From an uncultured Collinsella sp. (GTDB taxonomy: Bacteria; Actinomycetota; Coriobacteriia; Coriobacteriales; Coriobacteriaceae): DNA of 22,117 nt. A program made the position numbers and the translations under genes. The stretch is taken from the NCBI GenBank assembly GCA_958435545.1, contig CAUBGU010000020.1:1-22117 (forward strand). Direction: 5' to 3'. Below, in pieces: positions 1-7,528 of this stretch (its first letter is position 1; every line of letters starts with the position of its first letter). Under the pieces are notes generated by a model. The model was given only the letters and a program-made list of their open reading frames with translations, searched no databases and was not told the DNA's origin.

Positions 1-20
1 GAGCTTGTGTAGGAGGAAGC

Positions 21-350
21 ATGAGCTATCTCATCATCGAGCTTGAGACGCAGCTGCTTAAGACCGGAAAGACCAGCGCTGATCTGATTCGGGCGACGGG
101 GCATACTCCGGCTAATATTTCAAAGCTTAGAAACGGAAAGATAAAAGCTATTCGCCTAAAGACGCTTCTCGATATCTGTGATGAGCTTGATTGTCAACCG
201 GGAGATATTATTCAGCGCGTGAACGAGAAAGAGCTTGAGGAGCTTATTGTCGAGCGCGCAAAAAATGTTGTGAGGCAGATGCGGGATGGCGGAGGCAATG
301 AGGCGTCGCTTCCGACATCAGTCTTTGCTGTCGATTTGAGTGACGAGTAG
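21..350 (+). CDS. Small XRE/Cro-C1-type HTH transcriptional regulator
   Basis: This is a 109-residue DNA-binding protein. Residues about 17-64 form a Cro/C1-type helix-turn-helix: TSADLIRATGHTPANISKLR contains the turn and recognition helix, followed by the KTLLDICDELDCQPGDII segment typical of the compact YozG-like XRE group. The remaining 45 residues are charged and may be helical. The ATG is preceded by AGGAGGAAGC, a strong ribosome-binding site, which fixes the start. An in-frame TAG at 10-12 may be the end of an upstream gene overlapping that site. Small regulators of this group often sit beside a membrane protein such as DUF2975, but the upstream gene is outside the window. A terminator follows, so it is probably not cotranscribed with the ABC genes downstream. 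Its target is unknown. Confidence 0.88.
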   Translation: MSYLIIELETQLLKTGKTSADLIRATGHTPANISKLRNGKIKAIRLKTLLDICDELDCQPGDIIQRVNEKELEELIVERAKNVVRQMRDGGGNEASLPTSVFAVDLSDE

Positions 351-385
351 CTTAAGGCGAACAACTAAAACGAAGTATCAGCGTG

Positions 386-419
386 AAGGAACTCGTGTCT
401 AACACGGGTTCTTTCTTTT
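386..419 (+). terminator. Intrinsic terminator after the XRE gene
   Basis: A 12-bp stem pairs AAGGAACTCGTG (386-397) with CACGGGTTCTTT (403-414) across a 5-nt loop, with two G-U wobbles. It is followed by CTTTT. It separates the XRE gene from the promoter at 428. Confidence 0.75.
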
Positions 420-427
420 AGATTATC

Positions 428-456
428 TTGACAAATATGAGTTATCGAAAAACAAT
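428..456 (+). promoter_or_regulatory. Sigma-70-type promoter of the ABC exporter operon
   Basis: A perfect -35 TTGACA (428-433) lies 17 nt from AACAAT (451-456), which matches 4 of 6 positions of the -10 consensus. Transcription would begin near 463. In-frame start candidates at 428 and 464 therefore lie in or at the edge of the promoter and are unlikely to start the ATPase. Confidence 0.7.
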
Positions 457-494
457 AAAAACCATGGAAAACGATAAAGGAAAGGAGGAACGAT

Positions 495-533
495 ATGAGC
501 GGTTTTCTATCAAGCAGAACGGGGGTCCAATGA
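495..533 (+). CDS. 12-codon leader ORF coupled to the ABC ATPase gene
   Basis: The best ribosome-binding site in this leader, AAAGGAGGAA (481-490), is spaced for the ATG at 495, not for the ATPase. That ATG opens a short frame coding MSGFLSSRTGVQ, whose TGA (531-533) overlaps the ATG of the ATPase (530-532) in an ATGA junction. The arrangement suggests translational coupling, in which ribosomes terminating here restart on the ATPase. The peptide itself may have no function. No matching transcription attenuator was seen. Confidence 0.45.
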   Translation: MSGFLSSRTGVQ

Positions 534-1255
534 ACGCATCAGCGATAAAGCTATCAAAGGTGTCAAAGCGCTACGGGAAACGGCGCGTTTTGCATGACGT
601 TTCCTTCGAGGTGCATCAGTCTGAGCTCCTTGCCCTTGTTGGTGCAAACGGTGCGGGCAAAAGCACGCTTATTAAAATCGTCTTGGGCCTCTGCGAGCCA
701 TCGTCGGGGAGCGTGGAGCTCTTTGGAGGCAAATCAAAAAGAGAGCTTGGCCTGATGCGGACGCGTGTCGGCTATGTGCCAGATTCCAGCGGAGCATACC
801 AATCCCTCAGTGCGGTTGAGAATCTTCGGATCCGATGTGCGGAATGGGGGCTTGATGCGAATCGTGAGATTCCTCGCGTTTTGAGCCTAGTCGGGCTGGA
901 CGTCGATGAGAAAAAGAGCGTGAGCAGTTTTTCTCTGGGAATGAAACGGCGACTGGATATAGCTACGGCTTTATTGGGCGACACCGACGTACTAATTTTC
1001 GATGAGCCGGCAAATGGATTGGACCCGTTGGGCATCGAGAGTATATGGGCCCTTATCGGTCGATTGAATCGAGAACAGGGTAAGACCATGCTCATCTCTA
1101 GTCATGATTTGGATGAGTTGGCATCAGTTGCAACAAGTTGCGTGTTTATTCATGACGGCGAACTGCTGAAAATGGAATCGATGGACGTCATAAGGGATGA
1201 GGCGCCATCTCTAAAAGAGTATTACAGGCGCTTGATGAAGGCGGTCTCGCTATGA
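530..1255 (+). CDS. ABC transporter ATP-binding protein (LanF/BcrA-like)
   Basis: This is a 241-residue nucleotide-binding subunit of an exporter-type ABC system. Visible motifs are Walker A GANGAGKST (38-46), a degenerate signature FSLGMKRR (134-141), Walker B VLIFDEP (154-160) and the switch His192. The position where most ABC ATPases have the Q-loop glutamine reads GYVPDSSG, with Asp85. Lantibiotic-immunity LanF proteins are known for an acidic E-loop there, so this resembles that subfamily. ATG 530 is chosen because upstream in-frame starts overlap the promoter; it is joined by ATGA overlap to a leader ORF. The gene overlaps the first permease by four bases. One ATPase plus two permeases suggests antimicrobial-peptide self-protection or resistance, but no lantibiotic genes are visible. 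A general drug or lipid exporter is the alternative. Confidence 0.88.
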   Translation: MNASAIKLSKVSKRYGKRRVLHDVSFEVHQSELLALVGANGAGKSTLIKIVLGLCEPSSGSVELFGGKSKRELGLMRTRVGYVPDSSGAYQSLSAVENLRIRCAEWGLDANREIPRVLSLVGLDVDEKKSVSSFSLGMKRRLDIATALLGDTDVLIFDEPANGLDPLGIESIWALIGRLNREQGKTMLISSHDLDELASVATSCVFIHDGELLKMESMDVIRDEAPSLKEYYRRLMKAVSL

Positions 1256-2076
1256 AGCGGGCGATCCATCCCATAAAGGCAGATATGATGCGTTTGCACA
1301 GGATGTTTCCGGCGAAGTTTGGTCTTGCGCTTATTCTGGCGTTCGGCCTTCTCTTCGGTGTCTTTCTAAAAAACGGAACAACGTTGCTCGCCTTTGGCAA
1401 TAGCGTTTTTGGGAAGGATATTGGTTTCTGCTGGAATGTAATCGATCCTTCTGCACCCGATGAGTCCCTTGTGCGCAGTGCTTTTGCCGGCACGTCTCTG
1501 TTCGTTCCGCTCATCGTTTGCCTGGCGATTTTACAGGAGTGCGGCTATGAAGAGGGACACCGAATTTCTTCAGCAAGAGGTCTTACCCGCTTTAATGGGG
1601 TCCTAGCACATGTGCTTTCGTTTGCTTTAATAATTGGCGTAGCATATAGCGCGCTTTGCCTTCTTCTTTTTGCAATAGCCATAATACGTGGAGGGCATAA
1701 CCTCTCGCACGACATGCTGGCTGCATTTTTGCCTGCAATGATAGTCAACGCTGTATTGGTGATATCGGTTGCGCTGGAGACGGTGACCATCTATCGGATT
1801 ACAGGCAGCGCTGTATTGAGCGGGGCTGCGATAATTATTGGATTTGTCATGAGCTTGACGCTCTACGGAACTTACCTTCAGACGCCCATACCGTCCTTGC
1901 GATGGATCTTCTTTCTTCCGGGGCCGTACCTTGGAGTCGGATGTGCCTTTGGGTATAGCGATATGGGGCAGCTGACGCTTCTGGGATATGGCGTGGCAGC
2001 CAGCTGTCTATCGGTATTGATTTACGCTCTCGTGAGCTTTCGTGCTGGGGGTGTGCTCAATGGCTCGTCAGACTAG
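1252..2076 (+). CDS. ABC exporter permease subunit 1 (LanE/LanG-like)
   Basis: This 274-residue integral membrane protein has about six hydrophobic segments, near residues 22-40, 80-96, 115-145, 157-178, 186-208 and 240-265. It begins with a short basic N-terminus (MKRAIHPIK) as expected for a cytoplasmic start. There is no recognisable soluble domain. The start codon overlaps the ATPase stop (ATGA), so the two genes are translationally coupled. Size and topology match ABC-2-type permeases of three-gene LanFEG or BcrAB-like exporters. The family assignment rests on context and hydrophobicity rather than on a conserved motif. Base composition is close to 50% GC in sampled lines, lower than in the rest of the window. 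Confidence 0.75.
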   Translation: MKRAIHPIKADMMRLHRMFPAKFGLALILAFGLLFGVFLKNGTTLLAFGNSVFGKDIGFCWNVIDPSAPDESLVRSAFAGTSLFVPLIVCLAILQECGYEEGHRISSARGLTRFNGVLAHVLSFALIIGVAYSALCLLLFAIAIIRGGHNLSHDMLAAFLPAMIVNAVLVISVALETVTIYRITGSAVLSGAAIIIGFVMSLTLYGTYLQTPIPSLRWIFFLPGPYLGVGCAFGYSDMGQLTLLGYGVAASCLSVLIYALVSFRAGGVLNGSSD

Positions 2077-2878
2077 AAGATTCCTTCATTCAGAATTGAA
2101 GCATGTGAGCAAATGGACGTACGCCTTAATCCTGGTAATTTATGCGTGCATGGTGGTATTGCAGCTTAATTCTTTCCCGATGTGGTTCTGTAGCCTCCGT
2201 GAGAACAGTTTCTTGGGCTTTTTCCCAGACCCGACGCTTCGGCTATCGGCAGAGGATGTCCTTCTATTTGGTAATGCAGAGGTTTTTCGCGGTCTGCTGT
2301 TCAACGTAGCCCCGTTGGCTCATGCATTGTTCTTTCCGTTCATCGCGGCTTGCATTGTGCCTCGCTTTGTCAGTTCGGGCTTTATTGAGGAACCCTGGGG
2401 ATTGTCGGAGGCTCGGGGAGGGAAGCGTGTGTGCGCTATCGTTGCGCGAGTGGCGCTGTCTTCTTTTGCCCTTTTGGGCGCGTTTATCTTGTCGAGTGTC
2501 GTTTTGTACTGTCTTAACTGCGTAATCGTTTTGGATGCTCAGCAGTATTTCAACCTGAATATATTTTGCTATCGACTTCTTCTGGCGAGTGTCGTCTGCC
2601 TTGCATACGTGGTCTCTTGCGTGATCGCTGTTTCCTATTTTGGGTCCGGCTTCGGTCCGATTGGCATGCTGCTGCTTGTCAACGTCGTAGCGGTCTACAT
2701 ACAGCTCGGGGCCATTCCCATGCTTCCGCTTCCAGCCTCGATGCTCATGTGGATTTGTGGCGTGACCCCGTTGGGGAATAGTCAATGCATTTCGATTCTA
2801 ATTGACTGCCTAATAAACGTAGCAAGCGTTTTTGCCATTTGCTTTACTGTAGACCGATTGCGGTCGAGATTTCTTTGA
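2060..2878 (+). CDS. ABC exporter permease subunit 2 (LanE/LanG-like)
   Basis: This 272-residue membrane protein is probably the partner of the preceding permease. Hydrophobic segments lie near residues 19-37, 83-104, 125-150, 165-195, 200-222 and 240-262. The ATG at 2060 is preferred over GTG 2042 or 2051 because GGGGG (2046-2050) sits at a suitable distance. With this start it overlaps the end of permease 1 by 17 nt, so the three genes form one tightly coupled unit. Residues such as the FPDP segment in the first extracytoplasmic loop are not a known motif. The substrate cannot be deduced. A strong hairpin follows 41 nt after the stop. Confidence 0.75.
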   Translation: MARQTRRFLHSELKHVSKWTYALILVIYACMVVLQLNSFPMWFCSLRENSFLGFFPDPTLRLSAEDVLLFGNAEVFRGLLFNVAPLAHALFFPFIAACIVPRFVSSGFIEEPWGLSEARGGKRVCAIVARVALSSFALLGAFILSSVVLYCLNCVIVLDAQQYFNLNIFCYRLLLASVVCLAYVVSCVIAVSYFGSGFGPIGMLLLVNVVAVYIQLGAIPMLPLPASMLMWICGVTPLGNSQCISILIDCLINVASVFAICFTVDRLRSRFL

Positions 2879-2919
2879 TTGTTTGTGAGGGATGATCATA
2901 CCGAGCATACCAAATATAG

Positions 2920-2951
2920 GGGGGCGGGCACCGTGGCTGGTGTCCGCCCCC
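2920..2951. terminator. Hairpin terminator between convergent operons
   Basis: A 13-bp GC-rich stem pairs 2920-2932 (GGGGGCGGGCACC) with 2939-2951 through one G-U wobble, with a 6-nt loop. It sits between the + strand ABC operon (ends 2878) and the - strand hydrolase gene (stop at 2989). Only the - strand exit has a modest T-rich tail (TATATTT), so it may work mainly in that direction or as a block to convergent transcription. Confidence 0.65.
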
Positions 2952-2988
2952 TCTGGCTTAGGAGGCTTTAACCTGAGTGATTCGCGAG

Positions 2989-3798
2989 CTAACGGGCCTG
3001 CTTAACCTTTGCCGCTGCCTCGACAAACGACTTCCACAGGTTAAAGTCGGTCTCGAGCGTCTGCCAGGTGTACTCGGGATGCCATTGCACACCCAGGCAG
3101 AACGGCTGGCCTTCGACTTCGATGCACTCGGGAACGCCATCGGTTGCCTTGGCGACCAAGCGCGTGCTTTTGCCCAGACGGTCGACGCAGCAGTGGTGTG
3201 CGGAGTTGGTCTGGATCAGCCTGTGCCCGCCAAGCGCGCGCTCCAGCAGCGAGCCCGGCACGACCTCGACGGGATGCACGGGGTCGTTGAGCACGTGGGT
3301 ATGGCGCCACTGCGTGCGGCCCTCGCGAGCGCCCAGGCTCGGCACGTCCATGCACAGGGTGCCGCCGGTGGCGACATTGAGCAACTGCGTGCCGCGGCAG
3401 GTGGTAAAGAGCGGCTTTTTGGCGCGGAGCAACTCGCCGACCAGCTTAAACTCAAAGCTATCGCGGATCTCGCAGCAGAGGGTGGGGTCGTAGGGTCGAT
3501 CATCGCCCCAGCGCTTGGGGTTGACGTCCGGGCCGCCGGGAATGGCGATGCCGTCGGCGATATCGACGTAATGACGGATGACCTCAATGTCCTCGGTGAT
3601 GGACATCTGCAGCGGCAGGCCGCCGGCGGCAAGGATGGCATCGACAAAGACGCTTGCGATTTCCTCGTTGGGGGAGAGCGTCTCGCTTAAAAACGGCTTT
3701 GCCTCTTCCCAACGCGGCGCCACCAGGATGAGCGGACGGTCGGCGGGGGCAACGTCGACGTGCGGGGTGTAGGACGATGAGGTACGGGTTCCGATCAT
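2989..3798 (-). CDS. PuuD-like gamma-glutamyl hydrolase (class I glutamine amidotransferase, peptidase C26)
   Basis: This 269-residue cytosolic hydrolase of the gamma-glutamyl-gamma-aminobutyrate hydrolase family cleaves gamma-glutamyl amide bonds. The catalytic triad is visible: Cys134 in TTCRGTQLLNV, His240 and Glu242 in GVQWHPE. IPGGPDVNP (86-94) is the oxyanion-side loop. Family length is about 250, so the protein is complete. The start has little Shine-Dalgarno signal, but an out-of-frame short ORF upstream ends in TGA overlapping this ATG, so coupling is possible. It is the last gene of the amino-acid importer operon, 87 nt after the ATPase. That context suggests release of glutamate from imported gamma-glutamyl compounds. 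The exact substrate is inferred, and none of the other polyamine putrescine-pathway genes is present. Confidence 0.85.
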   Translation of the reverse strand: MIGTRTSSSYTPHVDVAPADRPLILVAPRWEEAKPFLSETLSPNEEIASVFVDAILAAGGLPLQMSITEDIEVIRHYVDIADGIAIPGGPDVNPKRWGDDRPYDPTLCCEIRDSFEFKLVGELLRAKKPLFTTCRGTQLLNVATGGTLCMDVPSLGAREGRTQWRHTHVLNDPVHPVEVVPGSLLERALGGHRLIQTNSAHHCCVDRLGKSTRLVAKATDGVPECIEVEGQPFCLGVQWHPEYTWQTLETDFNLWKSFVEAAAKVKQAR

Positions 3799-3885
3799 GG
3801 GTGTGGCTTTCGAATCCGGGTGGACATGGCACAGGGGTGGCGCGGGACAAACGTTACTGACGAATTCGCCCGCGTGGCAATTGGG

Positions 3886-4650
3886 TTAGTGGCCCTTGAT
3901 GGAGTTGAGGAAGTCCTGGGCACGCTTGGTCTGGGGATGGTCGAAGAACTCGTCGGGCGTGCCGGTTTCCACGATCTGGCCGTCGGCCATAAAGACGACG
4001 CGATCGGCCACGCGGCGGGCAAAGTTCATCTCGTGCGTAATGACGATCATCGTCATGCCCTGCTGGGCCAGACGGACCATGACTTCGAGCACCTCGTTGA
4101 TCATTTCGGGGTCAAGGGCGCTCGTGGGCTCGTCAAAGAGCATGGCCTTGGGCTGCATGGCGAGTGAACGGGCGATGGCCACGCGCTGTTGCTGGCCGCC
4201 CGAAAGCTGTGCGGGCACCTTGTCGGCCTGCTCGGCCACGCCCACGCGGCTCAGCAGGTCCATGGCGCGCTCACGAGCTTCCTCCTTTGACACGCCCAGC
4301 ACGTCGACCGGCCCCAGCATGACGTTCTGCAGCACCGTCATATGTGCAAACAGGTTGAACTGCTGAAACACCATGCCCAGCTCGGCGCGCATACGGGCAA
4401 GGTCTTTGCCTTCCTGCGGCAGGGGCTGACCTTCGATGAGGATCTCGCCCGAGTCGATGGTCTCCAAGCGGTTGATGGTTCGGCACATGGTCGACTTGCC
4501 CGAGCCCGAGGGTCCGATCACAACGACGACCTCGCCGCGGTCGACCGACAGATTGATGTCGTTGAGAACGTGCAGGTCGCCATAGTGCTTATCGACGTGC
4601 TTGAGCTCGATAAGCGGCTGGTTGCCAGAAGTAGAAGTGCTCTGTGCCAT
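3886..4650 (-). CDS. Amino-acid ABC importer ATP-binding protein (GluA/GlnQ-like)
   Basis: This is a 254-residue ATPase of a polar amino-acid importer. It shows Walker A GPSGSGKST (46-54), Q-loop FQQFNLF (95-101), signature LSGGQQQR (149-156), Walker B MLFDEPTSALD (170-180) and switch His206 in ITHEM. These are the close-to-invariant motifs of the GlnQ/HisP/GluA family, and the length is typical. It would power uptake at the inner face of the membrane with the two permeases encoded just upstream in the operon. AAGGAG lies about 9 nt before the ATG. The gap to the preceding permease is 36 nt, so it is cotranscribed. Glutamate or glutamine is the most likely substrate class, inferred from the GluD-like partner. 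Confidence 0.95.
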   Translation of the reverse strand: MAQSTSTSGNQPLIELKHVDKHYGDLHVLNDINLSVDRGEVVVVIGPSGSGKSTMCRTINRLETIDSGEILIEGQPLPQEGKDLARMRAELGMVFQQFNLFAHMTVLQNVMLGPVDVLGVSKEEARERAMDLLSRVGVAEQADKVPAQLSGGQQQRVAIARSLAMQPKAMLFDEPTSALDPEMINEVLEVMVRLAQQGMTMIVITHEMNFARRVADRVVFMADGQIVETGTPDEFFDHPQTKRAQDFLNSIKGH

Positions 4651-4686
4651 GGTGCTCGGCTCCTTATGCTTTGAGAACGTGGGTGC

Positions 4687-5520
4687 TTAGCGGATGATGG
4701 TCGCGCCGGTCTTGTGCGAAACGTAGACAGCAGCCTTGTTAATCGCGACGTTGATGAGGATGTAGATGACCGCGATTACCAGGTAGACCGACACGAGGGC
4801 GTCGTAGTTGGTAATGAGCACGCGGGCATTTTGCATGAGGTCGGGGTAGCTCACCACGTAGGCGACGGTGGTGTCTTTGACTACGACCACAAGCTGCGAA
4901 ATCAACGACGGAATGATAAACCGAATAGCCTGCGGCAACACGATTTTAAAGGTGATTTTAGCCTTGGAGAGGCCGAGCGCCTGGGCCGCCTCGACCTGGC
5001 CACGCGGCACGGCGTTGACGCCGGCACGGAAGATCTCGGCCAGCACGCCGGCGGCAGCGAGCGCGACGGGAAGCGTGAGCATCCAAAACGACGGCAGCGC
5101 AATCTTGTACTGGGGCAGCACCAAAAAGAAGAAGTAAATGAACAGAAGGCTCGGTACGCCGCGGAAGAAATCGGTGAGCACGCGGCAGACCAGCTGCAGC
5201 GGCTTAATGTCGCTGGTGCGGCCGAGCATAAGGGCTAAGCCCAGCACCAGCGCGATGGCGCCAGCGGTGAGTGCGACTTTAACGGTGCCCTCAAAGCCGG
5301 CAAGCAAGAACTTCCAGGTGGTGAGGTGCGTAAAGAAATACCAATAGTGGACCGAAAGCTGGCCGGTCACATAGAAGCGCTGCAGCACCAGGGCGACGAG
5401 CGCGGCCACGGCGACGAGTGAGATGGCGGTGCCGATGCGAATCTTGGCGCGCATCTTGGGGCCGGGAGCCTCGTAGAGCGCATCGCGCATGGTGAGTGCA
5501 GGGGAGGAATGCTTGCTCAT
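4687..5520 (-). CDS. Amino-acid ABC importer permease (GluD-like)
   Basis: This 277-residue inner-membrane permease is of the HisM/GluD type. After a cytoplasmic N-terminus with LYEAPGPKMRAK, which resembles the start of Corynebacterium GluD proteins, there is a first hydrophobic segment (about 30-48) and then a five-helix permease core. The EAA loop is clear: AEIFRAGVNAVPRGQVEAAQ followed by ALGLSKAKITFKIVLPQAIR, which contacts the ATPase. The gene overlaps the upstream permease by ATGA. The two permeases probably form a heterodimer. Glutamate specificity is inferred from family resemblance only. Confidence 0.93.
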   Translation of the reverse strand: MSKHSSPALTMRDALYEAPGPKMRAKIRIGTAISLVAVAALVALVLQRFYVTGQLSVHYWYFFTHLTTWKFLLAGFEGTVKVALTAGAIALVLGLALMLGRTSDIKPLQLVCRVLTDFFRGVPSLLFIYFFFLVLPQYKIALPSFWMLTLPVALAAAGVLAEIFRAGVNAVPRGQVEAAQALGLSKAKITFKIVLPQAIRFIIPSLISQLVVVVKDTTVAYVVSYPDLMQNARVLITNYDALVSVYLVIAVIYILINVAINKAAVYVSHKTGATIIR

Positions 5521-6176
5521 CGGAGGATCCTCGCCTTCTTATCGATGTAGTTGCCAATGTGGCTCACCACAAAGGCCGTGCCCAGGTAGCCGAGCGCCGA
5601 GATAAAGAACGCGGCGACGCCGCCGAGCGAGCGCGTGTTGATGTAGCTCACCACGCCGGTGAGCTCCTGCGGTTTAAGCGGCACCTGGCTGCCGAGTGCG
5701 GTGGTGAGCATGACGGCGATAAAGAGGTTAGTCATGGGCAGCACGCTCGAGCGCAGCGCCTGCGGAATCACGATCTTGGCGAGGATGCGGCTAAAGTTCA
5801 TGCCCAGCGAGCGTGCGGCTTCCACCTGGCCGACGCCGACGGTGTTGATGCCGCTCATAAAGTTTTCGGAGCCAAAGGCCGAGCCCAAAAGGACCGTGGC
5901 GACGATAACGCAGGTGCGGTAGGGCAGAACAATCTTGAGCGGCGGCAGCGCATAGACGACGATGATGAGCAGCGCGATGCCGGGGATGTTACGGAAGACC
6001 TGGACATACAGGTCGCCAAAGACGCGCAGCGGCTTGAGCGGCGACACGCGCATCACGGTGACGGCGACGGCCAGCACCATGGCGATGGCAAACGACTCAA
6101 GCGTCATGCCCCAGGTTGCTAGCAGCGCGTCGATATAGTTCTGGCCATAGAGCGACCAGAGCTCGGAGAGACTCAT
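5517..6176 (-). CDS. Amino-acid ABC importer permease (GluC-like)
   Basis: This 219-residue permease of the HisQ/GluC type has about five membrane segments. An EAA loop is visible near residues 103-142: SENFMSGINTVGVGQVEAAR followed by SLGMNFSRILAKIVIPQALR. VFRNIPGIALL (about 60-70) is the usual motif before the third helix. A GGGAGG ribosome-binding site precedes the ATG. It follows the binding-protein gene after a 138-nt gap that holds a terminator-like hairpin, so it is probably expressed below the level of the binding protein. Its stop overlaps the start of the GluD-like gene. Length is normal for the family. Confidence 0.93.
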   Translation of the reverse strand: MSLSELWSLYGQNYIDALLATWGMTLESFAIAMVLAVAVTVMRVSPLKPLRVFGDLYVQVFRNIPGIALLIIVVYALPPLKIVLPYRTCVIVATVLLGSAFGSENFMSGINTVGVGQVEAARSLGMNFSRILAKIVIPQALRSSVLPMTNLFIAVMLTTALGSQVPLKPQELTGVVSYINTRSLGGVAAFFISALGYLGTAFVVSHIGNYIDKKARILR

Positions 6177-6195
6177 GCGGACCTCCCGCCGATAA

Positions 6196-6226
6196 GGAAA
6201 GGGGCTTCCGTGTGTACGGAAGCCCC
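6196..6226 (-). terminator. Attenuator-like hairpin inside the importer operon
   Basis: A perfect 11-bp stem GGGGCTTCCGT / ACGGAAGCCCC (6201-6211 with 6216-6226, loop of 4) is followed on the - strand by TTTCCTT. It lies between the binding-protein gene and the first permease. Such partial terminators or mRNA-stabilising hairpins commonly give an excess of binding protein over membrane components. Confidence 0.65.
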
Positions 6227-6314
6227 GACAACTCTGTGTGGAAACAGTTTACCGCAATAAAGCGCATCGTGCGTTTCCATATGGTTTCGTTGCGGCCGTT
6301 ACCAGGCTCGCTGC

Positions 6315-7310
6315 CTAGGCGCCGATCTCGGGCAGCTCGGGAACATTGGTGTCGCCCGTGCGGTCGCCGATGCAGATCTGCCACAGCTCGGTCCAGGTGC
6401 CGTCGTCCTCAATCTTCTTAAGGAAGTCGTTGACAAAGGCGACGCCGTCGGAATCGAGCGGCAGGCCGATGCCATAGGGTTCCTTGCTGCCGAAGGGCTT
6501 GCCGGCGATCTTGTACTTACCGGGCTCGCGGACCAGGGCGCTCTGCTGCATGTTGTTATCGATGACGTAGGCGTCAACGCGACCCTGCTGGAGTGCCTGA
6601 CGGGCCTCCTCGTCGGTCTTGAACTCCTGCTGGCTGGCCTTGGGAGCGAACTCCTCCAGGATGGCGGGGCCGTTGGAGCCGGACTGGACGGCGACGTTCT
6701 TGTCGGCCAGGTCGTCGACGCTCTTGATGTCGTCGTTATCGGCGAGCACCAGGATAGCCTGCTGGGTGTAGTAGTAGGGACCGGCAAAGGAGACGAGCTT
6801 CTTGCGTTCGTCAGTGATGGTGTAGGTGGCAAAGACAGCGTCGACCTGGCCGTTCTGCAGGACGGACTCGCGCGTGTCCGAGGTCACCTGGGTGATCTCG
6901 ACCTTGTTCTCGCCCAGAATGTAGTTGGACAGGAGCTGTGCGATACCAGCATCGAAGCCGCGGGTCTGGCCGTCTTTCTCGTTGAGGAGGGAGAAGAGCG
7001 TGGAGGTCTGAACGCCGCCGATCTTAAAGACGCCGGCGTCCTTGACGGCCGTGGCCCAGGTGCTGGCGGCGATGGCGTCGTCATCGGCCTGGGGGCCGTT
7101 GTCGACGAGCTTGTCGAACGCCTTAGCGTCGAGCGTGGTGGAAGCCTCGGTATCCTCGGAGCTCTTGGAGGAACCGGCGGCGGAACCCTTGTCGGCCTCG
7201 GCGCTGGTGTCGGAGCAGCCGGCAAGACCAAGGCCGGCGACGGTTGCGAAGGTGGCGGCAACGAAGCCGCGGCGGTCGAGAACGACCTGCTGGGAGAGGT
7301 TCTTGCTCAT
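6315..7310 (-). CDS. Amino-acid ABC importer substrate-binding lipoprotein (GluB-like)
   Basis: This 331-residue extracytoplasmic solute-binding protein (SBP family 3) has a twin-arginine DRRGFVA (12-18), a hydrophobic stretch and a lipobox LGLAGC with Cys32. It is therefore likely exported, possibly by Tat, and lipid-anchored. A Ser/Glu/Ala-rich linker (33-60) precedes the binding domain. GFDAGIAQLL, VTSDTRESVLQNGQVDAVFA and YTITDERKKLVSFAGPYYYT are the conserved ligand-cleft segments of glutamate/glutamine-type binding proteins. GAAAGGTG precedes the ATG. It is the first gene of the operon, with its own promoter at 7354-7383. The ligand is predicted as glutamate or a related acidic or amide amino acid; cystine is possible. 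Confidence 0.93.
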   Translation of the reverse strand: MSKNLSQQVVLDRRGFVAATFATVAGLGLAGCSDTSAEADKGSAAGSSKSSEDTEASTTLDAKAFDKLVDNGPQADDDAIAASTWATAVKDAGVFKIGGVQTSTLFSLLNEKDGQTRGFDAGIAQLLSNYILGENKVEITQVTSDTRESVLQNGQVDAVFATYTITDERKKLVSFAGPYYYTQQAILVLADNDDIKSVDDLADKNVAVQSGSNGPAILEEFAPKASQQEFKTDEEARQALQQGRVDAYVIDNNMQQSALVREPGKYKIAGKPFGSKEPYGIGLPLDSDGVAFVNDFLKKIEDDGTWTELWQICIGDRTGDTNVPELPEIGA

Positions 7311-7353
7311 GGTAGAACACCTTTCTCAATAAAATCCCTAGCGGTTGAGTAGA

Positions 7354-7383
7354 GTTATACCCCATCGCGCTCAAATGGGTCAA
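7354..7383 (-). promoter_or_regulatory. Promoter of the amino-acid importer operon
   Basis: On the - strand, -35 TTGACC (7383-7378) and -10 TATAAC (7359-7354) are separated by 18 nt. Each matches the sigma-70 consensus at 5 of 6 positions. The start would fall near 7347, giving a leader of about 37 nt before the binding-protein ATG. Confidence 0.7.
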
Positions 7384-7428
7384 CACGAAATAACTCAGAA
7401 ACATACTTGTCTTATGGGTAATTCTACC

Positions 7429-7457
7429 TACCAAAAAGGGACAGGTTTATTTTGGCA
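7429..7457. repeat. Short hairpin repeat with AAAGGGACAGG core
   Basis: TACCAAAA (7429-7436) and TTTTGGCA (7450-7457) form an imperfect stem around AGGGACAGGTTTA. The AAAGGGACAG core is shared with the hairpins at 16453 and 16887, which hints at one family of dispersed palindromic repeats. Confidence 0.4.
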
Positions 7458-7528
7458 GGTTTTATCTGGGCAAACGTCGATTATTGCAGCTGAGATAGTG
7501 CTTTTCGGACGGCCCGCCTCGCTGTTTT

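Noticed and set aside
428..529. N-terminal extension of the ABC ATPase from 428 or 464
   Set aside because: The 428 start is the -35 hexamer itself and 464 is at the expected transcription start; the added residues are not ABC-like.
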